From the NCBI GenBank assembly GCA_031761405.1, contig JASEVX010000085.1, positions 186,001-250,000 on the forward strand: a stretch of 64,000 nucleotides of DNA, written 5' to 3'. The notes under the pieces are model-generated. The model saw only the letters and a program-made list of their open reading frames with translations. It searched no databases and was not told the origin of the DNA. Both the position numbers and the translations under genes were made by a program. This stretch comes from Serripes groenlandicus. Its lineage: Eukaryota; Mollusca; Bivalvia; Cardiida; Cardiidae. Shown one piece after another: positions 1 through 12,200 of the stretch; the first letter of the stretch is position 1; the number at the start of each line of letters is the position of its first letter.

Positions 1-134
1 ATTGATTAACTGACTGGGGAATAACGGGGCTTCAGCAATGTTTTAGTCATTTCACGTCGGCTATTCTTTTCTCGTTTTTTTTTTGTTTACACCAGAACTC
101 CAAAACTATTGTATTTCCAAGCAACGTGTGGCTT

Positions 135-262
135 TTCTACTACCGCATTGACTTTTGTCAAACGTCGGAAAAATGTTGGCCGAACTGGTATTCGAACTCA
201 CAACCTCTGGATTGACAGACCCCTGTCGCTGCCGACTGAGCTTTTGAAGCTTGGTAATATTG
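135..262 (-). repeat. 5' fragment of a tRNA-derived SINE (family 1)
   Basis: Read on the minus strand this carries the head of the SINE seen complete at 38095-38393: a pol III B-box-like stretch around 'ggttgtgagttcgaat' followed by the body motif 'ttggccaacatttttccgac' and 'gtttgacaaaag'. The body and CAAT tail are missing, so it is a truncated copy. Confidence 0.6.
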
Positions 263-339
263 GCAATGTGGTCTTTTTACTACGAGTGTAATACAATCGG
301 TGTAAGGTTAGTTTTGCAGAAGCAATGTTGCTCATATAC

Positions 340-412
340 ATGGCGTAGTGATTAGAGTGTCTGCCACTAGAGTGGTCGGTTCAAGCCCTGACCTGGTCAT
401 ATATGTTAAACC
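340..412 (+). repeat. tRNA-like SINE head fragment
   Basis: A-box-like 'tagtgattagagtgtc' is followed about 25 bases on by B-box-like 'ggttcaagccc'. This is the split promoter layout of tRNA-derived SINEs. There is no acceptor-stem pairing good enough for a true tRNA and no recognisable SINE body after it. Confidence 0.4.
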
Positions 413-1026
413 TTCGCGAGACAACACTGATATCCTTCCTTGGTACACGAAACGAAAAAATGTCTTTGTACACGATGTTTACGATAAAGCAACACGACCG
501 ATGAGCAGATATAGGGTTAACCTAGCCCATAAGACTAGTAAATGAAAATCCTACGAGATGACTGAATTGCTGATGCAAGTGTACTGAAACACAATTGAAC
601 AATAACTAAAACCGAGTTATCTTTTAACATAAGACATACACTTGTAATAGTCCGTTCCCATTTGTTAGTATGCCGGGTTTTAGTACTGTGCATGCAGTAT
701 AATTTAGAACTACATCTAGTAAAAGGAACCGACCAGTTCATGTAGTTCTAGATTGGAGTGTGGACAGGTTACATTTTCTGAAAGGTAATGACAATTTTCT
801 GATGTATTTGTGCGATAATTTCTGTAAACATACCGGTTCTTTAGACTCTTTGAAGGTGCTAATAGTCTTTTTACTTTAGTTTAAACTTATTTATTTTATA
901 TCAACTGCGAAACAAGCTTTAATCTTATATTAATCACGCCAGGATACGCAACAAATACTCGCGCCGTTTGTGTGAAAAAACAACAAATACAGAACCCGTT
1001 CATCACGGAATTCGAACCTGGGACCT

Positions 1027-1035
1027 CCTCTCTCT

Positions 1036-1089
<54 letters not shown>

Positions 1090-1108
1090 TCCCTCTCCCT
1101 CTCCCCCT

Positions 1109-1182
<74 letters not shown>
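1027..1182. repeat. (CT)n microsatellite
   Basis: About 155 bases of nearly pure CT dinucleotide with a central block of CCCTCT variants. It creates open frames on both strands (poly Leu-Ser and poly Arg-Glu) that are not genes. Confidence 0.95.
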
Positions 1183-1186
<4 letters not shown>

Positions 1187-2201
1187 CACTGTCTTTTTAC
1201 TTTGTATGACGAACATAGATTACTCTGGTATTGGTCTTAGTCGTACAGTATTGAATGCCTGTTTTCTTATGACGTCGATGTGGCTCGCCTATAATTTGAC
1301 CACTTACCCCGTCTGGGACATCGTAGTATATATACCTTATGAATAATTGACGCCGCGCGGAAGCAACCAACAAATAAACTCTGTAATATGTTTGAAAAAA
1401 CAACCTTTATGATTGAATAAATTGTATGAACTGACACATTTAAATTGTTTTTAATAACTGTTCCCCAACTTCCTAGGCTACGCTTTTTTATGGGCTGGTT
1501 TACGGCGTTCACTAGGCTACGCTCCTTTAATTGTTTGGTTTACTGCTCTGACGACTCGATTCATCAACTCGGGGGATGTTTTTTCCTATTTATTTATGTT
1601 GTATTTCTAAACTTAAAACGTTCCTCCCCATACAGTTGTTCATTCAGACCATTGTATTCTTGCTATATGTTGACTTTATATGAGAACTTTTTCTTTTAAT
1701 TTTATAAATGCTTAATTTTGATATTAAATATCTTTAAACTTGTTAAAATTATTTGTATTTTTTGTTTATATCAACTTCTGCTAAACTTCCAAAGCTTGTG
1801 TCACACATAAATTATAACTAGAGGCATTAACACTTAAGTTAATATTTCAGTATCTATGTTTTTTGTTTATCGAATTGATCTAGTTAGAGCAGATTTAGTT
1901 TAAACATATTTATTGAGAAATAGTTTTACATTGGTATATATGTAATACATGTTATGTTCATAGGATTGGAAAACAAGCGTCATAGACACTTATACAAATT
2001 CCTTTCCTCAGATTAATTTGCATCATATTCAAAATTACATGGCGTATTGATAGTGAGTTTACATGATATATGATAAATTAAATTAGACTATACTATATTC
2101 TCAATATATCTTAATTTAAAATAAAAAGTGTCTTTATAATATCATTACTGTTATGTCTCACCCAGAATCCCCAGCAGCAAACAACACGCACACGACAAAC
2201 C
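1183..2201. other. Intergenic, nothing recognised
   Basis: AT-rich sequence with no reading frame resembling a known protein, no tandem repeat and no recognisable mobile element. The last 100 bases adjoin the 3' end of the LINE fragment and may be its untranslated tail. Confidence 0.5.
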
Positions 2202-3777
2202 TCATCCCGTACTAAATCTCTTGGTTGTATCAATATATTTCTGAACATTAAGAAAGATTGCCTTGTTTGATTCGAACGATAAACGCTCGTCGCCAAAGAG
2301 AAGGCAGTTGCTAGTGGGTGGACATGAAAGATTGGAGAATAATGGGTCGCGGGCAGTTCGATATGATGGACAGTGAAGAAGAAAATGATTTGCTGTCTCT
2401 ACACTACCACAAGCACAGAGGTCAGTTTCAACGATATTGCGGCGATAAAGATCAAAGTTAAGTGAGCTGCATCCTAATCTCAAACGTGCATGATTGATTT
2501 GTTGCTTCCGACCACCGACGTTATATAGAGGGTTAGACTTGCTGTGTACGCCGTGTATCTTGTTTTTAAAAGAAGGTAGGGATGGTGAGTTGCGGACAAC
2601 GGGAGAGAGATCATTCCACTCACGGATAGTTTTTGGTAGGAACGAGGTACCATAGAGTGTGGTACGCGTGTGGATGGCAGGAACATCATGTGTATATCGA
2701 AGTTTGTAAGAAGGTCGATTTTGTTTGGGAACAAGGTCCGAAAGATAAGTAGGGGTAAGCTGAGTCTTCATGTTGTAAAACACAGTGAGACGATGTTTTC
2801 TTCTACGTTCGGACAAAGTATCCCAACGGAGTTCGCTAATAAGCCTGTCAGTGTTGCACAGTTTTGTTGCACCTGCTGTGGCTTGTTGCGCTTTCGCGAA
2901 CATATCACCTCTTTGACCATGACAGGATATGAGAAAGATCAGAGTTAAGAGCAACAGAGGATTGTGTGGGATCGTCTACAATAATGTAGAGACTGGTATC
3001 ATCAGCAAAAAGGCGGACATTGGCTTCTATGTCTGAAACAATGTCATTGATGTAAATCAAGAAGAGAAGAAGTCCTAGGATAGAGCCTTGTGGGACACCG
3101 GCATTGATGGCGGACCAGTTAGATGTTGCATTGGCTATGACAACCCTTTGATGTCTGTTTCTAAGGTAGGAACGAATCCAAGATAATAACGAGTCTTTGA
3201 TACCGATTGATTCGAGTTTGAATAGAAGCCCGCGGTGCCATACTCGGTCAAAAGCCTTCGATATATCACAGAACACTGATTTGACCTCCTTACCTTCATC
3301 TATGGCTTTAACAATGTCATTGTATAGAAACAACAACTGGTTTGTTGTTGAGTCTCCTTTAATAAAACCTGACTGGCATTTTGTGAGAATCTCGTTAGAA
3401 ACAACGTAATTGTAAAGATATGTGTGTACGCAGCGTTCCATGACCTTACCAAGACAACTAAGAAGCGATATTGGTCGATAGTTAGAAGGTGTGGATGGGT
3501 CAGACTTTTTGAAGACTGGTGCGACATTGGCTCTCTTCCATTGGCTAGGAAATTCTGAATTAAGCAGGAGACGTGTGATGAATTTTGATAATGGACCAGA
3601 AAGTTCGTTAACACCTTTTTTGAGTAAATTAGGGCTGATAAGGTCTGGACCACTAGCTTTTGATGGGTCAATAAGGGAGATAGCGTCTTTTACATCCTGG
3701 GAAGAAATAATAATTTCCGATAATGACGGGAATAGGGCAGGCTGATTATTAGGAAGAGGGTGACTGTGGTCGTCCAA
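2202..3777 (-). pseudogene. Non-LTR retrotransposon (LINE) reverse transcriptase, truncated and internally deleted
   Basis: The minus strand encodes a reverse transcriptase of the jockey/CR1-like type. In order: SKASGPDLISPNLLK, the NYRPISLLSCLGKVMER fingers motif, DISKAFDRVWH with the first catalytic Asp, GVPQGSILGLLLFLIYINDI, and the catalytic FADDTSLY box. This frame ends in a stop near 2905, just after an LSWSKR motif. A second frame (2202-2954) gives the C-terminal region: LRWDTLSERRRKHRLTVFYN, then a Cys/His knuckle CACGSVETANHFLLHC. The thumb region normally found between these parts is absent, so an internal deletion plus a frameshift has joined them. Endonuclease and ORF1 are missing upstream, a typical 5' truncation. 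It cannot encode a working polymerase. The clade call is tentative; reverse transcriptase identity is not. Confidence 0.9.
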
Positions 3778-4697
3778 AGTAGACTGTATGCAAAAAAACC
3801 AAACTTGTTCAATAGTTCAGCCTTCTAGAGCAGATTTAAAATTAAGAAACTTCAGCTTGTATGACACATTATAGTTGCAGTCAATGTTAAGCAAACGGTA
3901 AACCAAATGGTTTGAAGACTACACATTGTCCTTTCACGACTAAACTTTACATGCTGAATATCACATAGATCGTAGCATATAAAATGTATAATCCTAACGT
4001 CAAAATTGACCCTTTTTGCTATTGATAACATTTTATTGTAGACTACGGTATCCAGGTGAGCAATAAAGGCACATATTGGCCTTCTTGTTTAAGATAAAGG
4101 TACATTTGGCCTTCTTGTTCAAAATATTTACATCCTGTCCGATTGCACAGGTTATTTTAATGTACTGAACTGCATCTACTTCCCTTAAGTCCCTTTCAAA
4201 ATCATGCGCTGCGTCTTTGATGCTTACCATCAAAATTCGTCCTGTTTAGTACTGGGGTGAGTGTTCCAGATAATTGCATGAGTCAGTAATTTTCCATTTG
4301 ATCTGGGTGACTAAGTTGCACGTGGTTCATAATAACAATACCGTGTCAAATGAAAATCCGCCTTCCGATAGTTGGGAATATTCAGATAAATATGCTCTTC
4401 TGTTAAGACTGATCAGATTCATCACTGTTCGTAATATTGTCACACAACAATTATCGAAGTATTTGGAGAACAGTAATGAACAAAAGCCGGCATTGCAATT
4501 ATGTAAATAGATACAAACTGCCTTAACATTTGGAAACAAAACAGATTGTCTATTTGTATGTGTCGTGACTCAATCTTTATATACATGTAGATGGTGCAAA
4601 GTGATGTTATGTTAGAAAACCCTTTTGAAATAATTACATTAAACAATTACAAATGGATTCGGATATTTTCATAGGAATAAGGTAATTTTCAAGCTTT
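3778..4697. other. Intergenic, nothing recognised
   Basis: No coding similarity, tandem repeat or terminal inverted repeat found. A short direct duplication around 4070-4130 (aaggcacatattggccttcttgtt and its close repeat) is the only visible structure. Confidence 0.4.
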
Positions 4698-4910
4698 TCA
4701 GTTCCCGACGCATTTCATTTTAACACGAAAAATGAACTTGTCGGAACAAACCACGGTATGTTTTGTCGGACCTATCCACAGTTTTCGCGTCGAGTCCATC
4801 GCCTTTATCCACATTTTCCTTACTGTGTCGTCCTTGGGGATGCTATGAAAGCTAACAACGTCCTTCGGCATGTATAAACACTCCCTACCACACACTCTCT
4901 GGGCAGTTTC
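4698..4910 (-). pseudogene. Degenerate THAP zinc-finger domain fragment
   Basis: The minus-strand frame reads CGRECLYMPKDVVSFHSIPK, then DDTVRKMWIKAM, then LWIGPTKHTVVCSDKF. This follows the THAP layout: Cys pair, SFHxxPKD, RKxWIKAM, WxPxKHxxVCSxHF. The last zinc ligand appears changed, CSDKF instead of CSxHF. A stop precedes the domain and another follows shortly after, so only the domain survives. THAP domains bind DNA and occur in P-element-type transposases and in host factors. With no other coding sequence nearby, a decayed transposase end is the likelier origin, but this is inference. Confidence 0.6.
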
Positions 4911-5588
4911 ACGTTTTATTTCTCTTTAATTATTCCAAATATATCGATGCGTTCACGGTTTACACTGTCAACATAATGAGAGCCTGCATTGAATTCCTCA
5001 TGAGCACGTCACTTCCGGTATATTTTACGAAAATTGCCAATCTTCTTTTTTCGTTAATCTCGACCTGACTTATTTTGAGCCCGGGTTTTAAATGCTTATT
5101 AAAGTTATTTTTTTGATATTTTTCAAAGAAAATTCTTATCACATTAGGTTTTTATGACTTTTCTCTACATATTAATCGTGTATTTGAATGTCATTTTTGG
5201 TACTCTTTAAGCTCTTTTCCCCACAATATATCTCTTATAATCAAACCGGGGCCTATGATGTGGTTACAAAAAAATATTCGTTTCAATGAAGGGTTTTAGG
5301 GTAAAATAATGATTTTTTTAAAACATGCAAAACGCCCCTTATCTATAGCTCTAACTAAGGTACTGATAATGGGCACAAAGTTATTTCCACCGCAATATCT
5401 CACTTACTATTTTACTCATCGAAGTCTATGGTGTATGTCGGTACTGCCGGACCATTCTTTTGAGTACCTACAGCGTAGGATTTTATTATCGAATAAGGAT
5501 TTTCAATGAAACGCGCTCTTTATCTTAAGCTCTACTCAAATATTAAATATTTAATAAGTTTTGGTCTCAACAGCTGAGGCATCCTTAA
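4911..5588. other. Intergenic, nothing recognised
   Basis: AT-rich, no protein similarity and no repeat boundary found. A short piece near 5240-5265 (ccggggcctatgatgtggtt) resembles the arm of the foldback family at 20479-20550, but weakly. Confidence 0.35.
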
Positions 5589-5802
5589 TCCTTTCCCACA
5601 TACAGACACTGTCTGACACCTCTGCAGCAGACGACGTTTGAAAACTTTGTGACAAAAGAAGAAATTGCTCAAAACGAGCAATTTCTTCTTTTGGCGCAAT
5701 GTTTATAACTCGTTTCAAATAGTATGTCTTCATTTAGGGAGATATTCCATATTATTGTTGAAATTATTTCAAAGTCGTCTGCTGCAGATTTGTTGGAAAG
5801 GG
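5589..5802 (+). mobile_element. Degenerate copy of the CCCTTTCCC palindromic MITE
   Basis: Has the CTCTGCAGCAGACGAC arm, the central hairpin 'agaaattgctcaaaacgagc' with its complement, and ends in GGAAAGGG-TTAA. The left terminus is mutated (tcctttccc). An older member of the family described at 42184. Confidence 0.7.
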
Positions 5803-6032
5803 TTAACTTGATATAAAATGAAGTCAAACGGTAGTTTGTAAAAGAAGAAGAAACATTCAGCGTAAGCATGCATTTTCTGATCTGGTCTGAAAAAGACACA
5901 CCACTTTTAAGTGATTTGTACTTTGACATTATAAATTTCCACCGTTTACATATGAATCATAATTTAACATGTAACGCTTGCATCGTTTGTAGATTAAATC
6001 TATAACATAGCGTAAACCGTCCACTTATTTAA

Positions 6033-6148
6033 CCCTTTCCCACATACAGACTCGTTCTGACGCCTCTGCATCAGATACTTTTGTAATAATTGTGGACTTG
6101 ATAATTGCAAAGTTGTCTACTGAAGATTTATTGAATGTGGGAAAAGGG
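6033..6148 (+). mobile_element. Short, internally deleted CCCTTTCCC MITE
   Basis: Both termini are kept (TTAA-CCCTTTCCCACATACAG and GTGGGAAAAGGG-TTAA) but the central hairpin is gone, leaving about 116 bases. TTAA occurs on both sides as a target-site duplication. Confidence 0.75.
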
Positions 6149-6477
6149 TTAAGTCTCTGTACAACGCGGCATACAACATAGTAAACTGTAAAACCCATGT
6201 TTTTGTCGAAGAAATCATGCCCCATTATATTTGCGAGACAATATGTAAAGGAAATAACCTTAATAATATAAACTACGCTTAACACTTTAATTTACATATA
6301 TCTTTGAATCAAATACTTCTGTAATGCATACCCGTGGATTTGTAGACTACTGATAAGTCTGTACTCTGCAGAACACAATGAGATATAATTCGAAAATGAA
6401 AATTTGACCAAATTGAATGTTAGCCTTTTTACTTTACCTCTCATTTTATCTATTGTTAGCCACTATATTTTTAACCC

Positions 6478-7630
6478 CGACAAACGAAGTTCGAAGGTGG
6501 TATATTGGAGTCACCCTGTGGTCGGTTGGTCGGTTGGTCGGTTGGTCCGTTGCAATGTTCCTTGTCCGGAGCATAACATGAAAACAACAGATTGGTATTT
6601 AATAAAACTTCATACGATGATACAACATAGTGAGAGGAAGTGCAGTGTACAAGAACCAGAACGCTATTTTACCTAATTACAGAGTTAGTGCCCTTTGTTA
6701 ATTTCATCTTGTCCTTTGAATTACTTTCATTGCTTTTTCTTACTGTTTTCTTGTCCGGAGAATAACTTTAAAACTAAAGGATGGAATTTAATAAACACTT
6801 CATTGTACAAGAACCATTACTCTATTTTAGCTAATTACATAGTTATTGGCCTTTGTTACTTTTCTGGTCCGGAGAATAACTTGAAAACTACTAGATGTTA
6901 TCTAATAAAAAAGCATACGATTGTAAAGCACAATGAGAGGCAGTTCAATGTAAACGAACCTTAAGTAGTTTAAGCTAATTTCAGAGTTATTTCCCTTCCT
7001 TACCTTTTTCTTGTCCGGAGCATAACTTAAAAACTACTAGATATAATCTAATAAAAAAGCATACAATTGTAAAGCACCATGAGAGGCAGTGCAGTATACA
7101 CGAACCATAACTCTATTGAAGATAATTTCAGAGTTATTGCATTTTCTTACTATTTTCTTTTCCGGAGAATAAGTTAAAAACTAAAGGATGGAATTTAATA
7201 AAAGTTGATACAATGGTAGAGCACAATGAGAGGACAAGAAGCATAACTCTTTTTTAGCTAATAACAGAGCTATTGGCCTTTCTTACTTTTTTCTTGTCCC
7301 GAGAATTACTTTAAAACAAAAGGATGGCATTTAATAAAACTACATACAATGGTAGAGCACAACGAGAGGAAGTGCAGTGTACAAGAACCATAACTCCATT
7401 TTAGCTAGTTAGTGAGTTATTGCCCTTTCTTTCTTTATTCTTGTCCGGAGAAGAACTTGGAAACTACTAAATGGAATTTAATAAAACGTCATTCAATGGT
7501 AAATCACAATGAGAGGGAGTACAGTGTACAATAACCACAACTCTATTTAAGCTTATTACAGAGTTATTGCCCTTTCTTCCTTTTTTATTGGCTGGAGAAT
7601 AACTTTAAAACTACTGGATGGAATTTCCAA
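6478..7630. repeat. About eight tandem units of roughly 143 bp
   Basis: Starts with 'aaacgaagttcgaaggtgg' and a GGTC simple repeat (ggtcggttggtcggttggtc). It then repeats a unit that begins 'cttgtccggagaataactt', continues through 'aatttaataaaacttcata' and 'gagaggaagtgcagtgtaca', and ends 'gagttattgccctttctta'. Unit starts fall near 6560, 6751, 6867, 7009, 7157, 7299, 7440 and 7586. It is non-coding. The lead-in plus tandem core resembles bivalve pearl-type elements, which is an inference. Confidence 0.8.
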
Positions 7631-7950
7631 TCAGGCCGGCGTTTAGGGATATTGATCACATTCATTGAAAGCTCTAGTTTAATTTCATTCATCCAATACA
7701 ACCGTTATTTGTTTCCAGGCAACAGTTTCATTCGAGTGTTTTGTTTGTGTATTAGAAATAAAAAATGAATTGATATTTTCCCAAATAATTTTGATCCTGT
7801 CAAAGTTTATTATTTGTAAATGTGAAAGGCCTAACTCTTCAGGATTGGTTTGACCTTTGCGGTTGAATCCATATCTCCCTCTGGGTCATATGTGACTTGA
7901 TGATATTTTTCTTATTATCCTGCTACATCAAATCCCTAATAATAATACTA

Positions 7951-8583
7951 GAATGGCTATCATCGACACACTTTAAATCATAATAGTTAATACAGAAATC
8001 GACTTTATATTCATAATGTTTTTAACTAAAGCTGTTTAAGGAAAAAGAAACAATTGAGAATGATAAATGAAAACATTTTAACGTTTTTAGAGAAGGATAC
8101 GCATGATTAAGGAAAACAAAAGATAGCACATTAGTTATGGTATATTAGCTTTCCATTCATAAGGCCTATGTAAACGAAAACCCTTTTTCTGATACAGACG
8201 ATATCGGGTAAACAACTCGCTTCCAGCAGACGATTTATGAAAACATTAATATTTTGGGTAAAAGAGAGTTAGAATGGCTATCATGGACACATTTGAAAGC
8301 ATAATAGTTAATACAGAAATCGACTTTGTATTTATAATGTTTTACCTAAAGCTGTTTAAGGAAAAATGTTCATGTTTGAGAATGATAAATGAAAACATTT
8401 TAACGTTTTTAGAGAACGATACACATGATTAAGATAGCGCATTATTATATTGTATATTAGCTTTCCATTCATAAGGCCTATATAAACGAAACCACTTTTC
8501 CTGATACGGACGATATCGGGTAAACAACTCCCTTCTAGCAGACAATTTATGAAAACATTAAAAGTATGGGTAAAGGAGAGTTT
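7951..8583. repeat. Tandem duplication with a 321 bp period
   Basis: 'gaatggctatcat' at 7951 recurs at 8272, and the following 300 bases match closely (agctgtttaaggaaaaa, tttccattcataaggcctat, gatatcgggtaaacaactc). An open frame on the minus strand of the second copy has no counterpart in the first, so the unit is not coding. Confidence 0.8.
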
Positions 8584-8756
8584 TCTCAGAGGAAATGATG
8601 TTTCTCCTTCCCAAAATATTGTTGGATGGTAAGGCCTACCATTGGGAAATAATACAATGAACAATTTGTTCGACGACACCATTGCCAGTATTAACGACCC
8701 AGTTAAAGAAAGGAACGTGTTCGCAGCTTTTGACAGCATTTCAGTTAATTAAAACA

Positions 8757-8890
8757 TGACACCTAAATTTCCATTTTTTTTACTAAGAACAATGATTTAA
8801 CGCTTATAAAGACTGTATGACGAGGTGAATAACCTTGGTAAAAAAATACCTATTTCAGTTACAAACGTTTCACGCCAAGCCCTCGATTTC
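8757..8890 (+). repeat. Unclassified interspersed repeat (copy 1)
   Basis: Closely resembles 34765-34895: both run from 'cacctaaatttccat' through 'aatgatttaa', 'cttataaagact', 'aaccttggtaaaaaaatacc' to 'gccaagccctc'. Two copies far apart in one window imply a dispersed family. No terminal repeats were seen. This copy sits about 400 bases upstream of the yellow-like coding start. Confidence 0.7.
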
Positions 8891-8894
8891 TTAT

Positions 8895-8990
8895 TACCGG
8901 TTATTTGCGTCGAGGATTCGGTTCGATCAACAGGCATGCTGGATTGCCATTGGGCAAGGCACAAATCCTAGCCTAAGTTCTTTTATTGGA
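8895..8990 (+). repeat. Degenerate fragment of the CATT-tailed SINE (family 3)
   Basis: 'ggttcgatcaacaggcatg' followed by 'ccattgggcaaggcacaaat' and 'cctagccta' matches the middle of the element at 16112-16333. The head and tail have been lost. Confidence 0.5.
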
Positions 8991-9299
8991 TAATTATACT
9001 CTCGTAGAAAGAGATTCATTATTTATTGCTAGTATTTTCAAAGTCAACAGTGCAAATATGATGTTTGTAGAAAATGGTTAAAATGCTGAATCTAAAATGA
9101 TAATCGGAGCTATGACACTACAAGCAAACTAACCTTCTGGTACATTTAAAGGTTAACCTTGAGCATTTCTGGTCGCAAATTCTTGAATGTCGGTTTTCGT
9201 TTATTGTGTCCCTCCTTTTCACTAATCGATTACAGAAAACACACATTATTCCCTCTATTTCAGATAAATACGCCAAACAAAAAAAACCACGCACAAATC

Positions 9300-12200
9300 A
9301 TGAAGAATCTCATTTTCTACACAATTGTTGCATACTTATTGGTTGCTATGACTACCGCTGATTCCCACGAGGACGGTGACGCTCATCAGCCGGAAATCGT
9401 GTATCAGTGGAGCCTTATCGAGTACGAATGGCCAAATACTTCAACCCGAGACAGCGAAATAAAAAAAGGCAACTACGTCCGCACGAACAATGCAATAAAC
9501 GGAATCAAGATCTTCAAGAAAACGGTCTACGTCACCGTGCCTCGTTTGAAACCCGCTGTACCGTGTACGCTAGGTGTCATTGTAGCAAACACAGACAGAC
9601 AAATGGCTAACGTAAGTCACGTGATCAGGCCATTTCCAGATTGGAGCATGCAGACACTTGGTAATTGTACAGCTCTTCAACGAGTCCAAAGTATGGAGAT
9701 TGACCCCCAGACTGGTTACATGTGGATAATTGATTCAGGTAGGTCAGCAGAATGTAAAGGCTATAAAGTTGTTTCATTATTATAACGTGCAGTACAAAGC
9801 CTGATCTGGATTTAAACTCTTCATAAAAGTCAAATTGTAAATTATCCCATGGATGGGTTCAAAGATGAACAATTTGTTTCAACTAACAACTACCTAACGT
9901 TTGCGGTGTGGGAGGTTGCATGTTCGATCCCCGGCCGGATCATACCAAACGCTTTAAAAATGGTAGTATTGGCTGCATTCCTAGGCTCAGGGATACGGGG
10001 TAAGCCTTACGACTGACTGGCTGGTGTCAGAGTAAATGGAGCAGTAGTACTTATAACTTACCCAGGAAACGCCGTGATAAAACTGAAATATTGTTGAAAG
10101 AGGCATAAAACACCAAACAACCGTCCAACCACCCGAGATTATGGGAAAATCTTAATTTCATTCCTCTTATTTACGACCAAAACTAATGTTACGCTTGATT
10201 TTAGTACATATTATATTATGAATATTGAGCGAGGAAAACATTGCATCACATCGAAACATATCAGGTGCTAGGGTACTCTTAACAGAGCTAATGATACCGT
10301 GTATATATATATGTATATATATATATAGATTGATTGATTGTATGGAGATTGGCGGTACATGTATTTGATTGTATGGAAATTGGCGGTACATGTATTTCAG
10401 TTATATTACCACACAACGTGTCTTTCCTGGTGTTCTGGTAACAGTACTCCACACAACATTATACCCAATTAAGCCGAGCTCCGGTAGCTAAGTCGGTATG
10501 GACGCGGGGTGTCAATCCAGGGGTTGTGAGTCCGAATCAAAGCTCGGCCAACATTCTTTCATTCTTTGCGACGTTTGACAAAAGTAACTGTGGCAAGCGT
10601 TCATCGTCTTTCACCAATGAGCTTAAAGTATATGTGGAAAAGCAGCCAGTTGTTTGGAAAGTGTGTTGTGTGGAGTACTGGTGTTAGAAAGCTAGAAAGT
10701 GAACTGGCCGCCGTGATATGACTGAACAACTGTTGAAAACGGCATTTAGCCCAAATCAATCAATACCCAATAAACTGAATACATTCTCTTATAGAATATT
10801 CAGCCCATTTGTGGAAGGTGAAGGACACTCGACAGAATGTGTTTTGTCAATCATTGGAAAGATTGAATTACCGAGCCAGGGATCGAACTGACGACAACTG
10901 GAGTGATAGTCCTCGTCGTCACCGACAGGGCTATTGGGTCCGACACTACTTTGTTTAAAATTACTCGCGTTCGACTAGGTTGCATCCGGGGCCAGATTTA
11001 ACTAGAAATATTACTGAAGATGATAAATACCCCCAACACAGCACCTTGACTCAAAATATGGCTTCCGACCGACAACTTAATAAGTAAAAGGGCCATAACT
11101 CTGTAAAATAACATGCAATTGTAAGACCTTAAGGGTATGCACATCTCCTCTTGGTATAGAAGCTTCATGTAAAATGTTATTGAATTCCACCCATTGGTTT
11201 GTAAGAAATAGGCCGGACAAAATATGACCAACAACTTAATAAGTAAAAGGGCCATAACTCTGTAAAATAACATGCAATTGTAAGACCTTTAGGATATGCA
11301 CATCTCCTCTTGGTATAGAAGCAATAGTAAAATGTTATTGAATTCCACCCATCGGTTTGTAGTTTTGTAAGAAATAGGCCGGACAAAATATGGCTTCCGA
11401 CCGACCGACCGACCGACAGACAGACAGACAGACATATAGCCCGACACAGTGACTCCTATATACCCCCCCCCCCCCCCACCCCCCCCCCCCCCACAACTTT
11501 GTTTTTTTGGGGTATAATAACCGTGATTCATACCCTACGAAACACGAATGTAGCATAGACTGGAGAATTACAGGCATCGCTTTGTTTTATCTTCTCGTCT
11601 TTTAGTCGCGTGCATGACGGAGCTACAATGAAATCCAGTTTCGTATCTCAATGGATGTAGTGTGGGTATATGATGTAATCCACTATCATTTTCAATTCCA
11701 GGTTATGTGCCAAATATGCAAAACGTTGAAATCCAGCCATTGGGCGCATGTCCCGCAAAAATTATAATCTTTGACATCGAACAACATCGAGAAGTCCACA
11801 GGTACGAGTTCCCTAAATCTGTCGTAGGACAAGGTTTATTCTACCTGAATGACGTCGTACTCCAGTACCAGAACGGGAAGGCAAGATACGCCTACATATC
11901 AGACACGCTTGCATATAAGCTCGTCGTATACGACTACCAACAGGACACGTCATACGCTTTCTCTCATCCGTCAATGCGCGCGGACCCTAAGTATCAGAAC
12001 ATCACCATTGCAAACATGACCTTGACCGGAATCATGCTCGGAATTAACGGAATCGCAATGTCTCCAGACTTTCGGTACTTATATTATAGCTCTGTTGCTG
12101 GGGTAGGACTACACCAGATTGAAACTTCCGTTCTCAGAAATAACCGTGGGAATAATGAAGCATTTAATAATGCTGTCCGAACCATTGGCCAAAAGGTTTC

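Noticed and set aside
896..1346. Long open frames on both strands (poly Arg-Glu and poly Leu-Ser)
   Set aside because: They exist only because the (CT)n tract has no stops in any frame.
8356..8739. 127 aa minus-strand frame
   Set aside because: It overlaps a 321-base tandem duplication whose first copy does not keep the frame, and it resembles no family.
9159..9299. Upstream ATG for the yellow-like protein
   Set aside because: It would place 47 non-hydrophobic residues ahead of a clear signal peptide, and an acceptor-like 'tatttcag' suggests this part includes intron.
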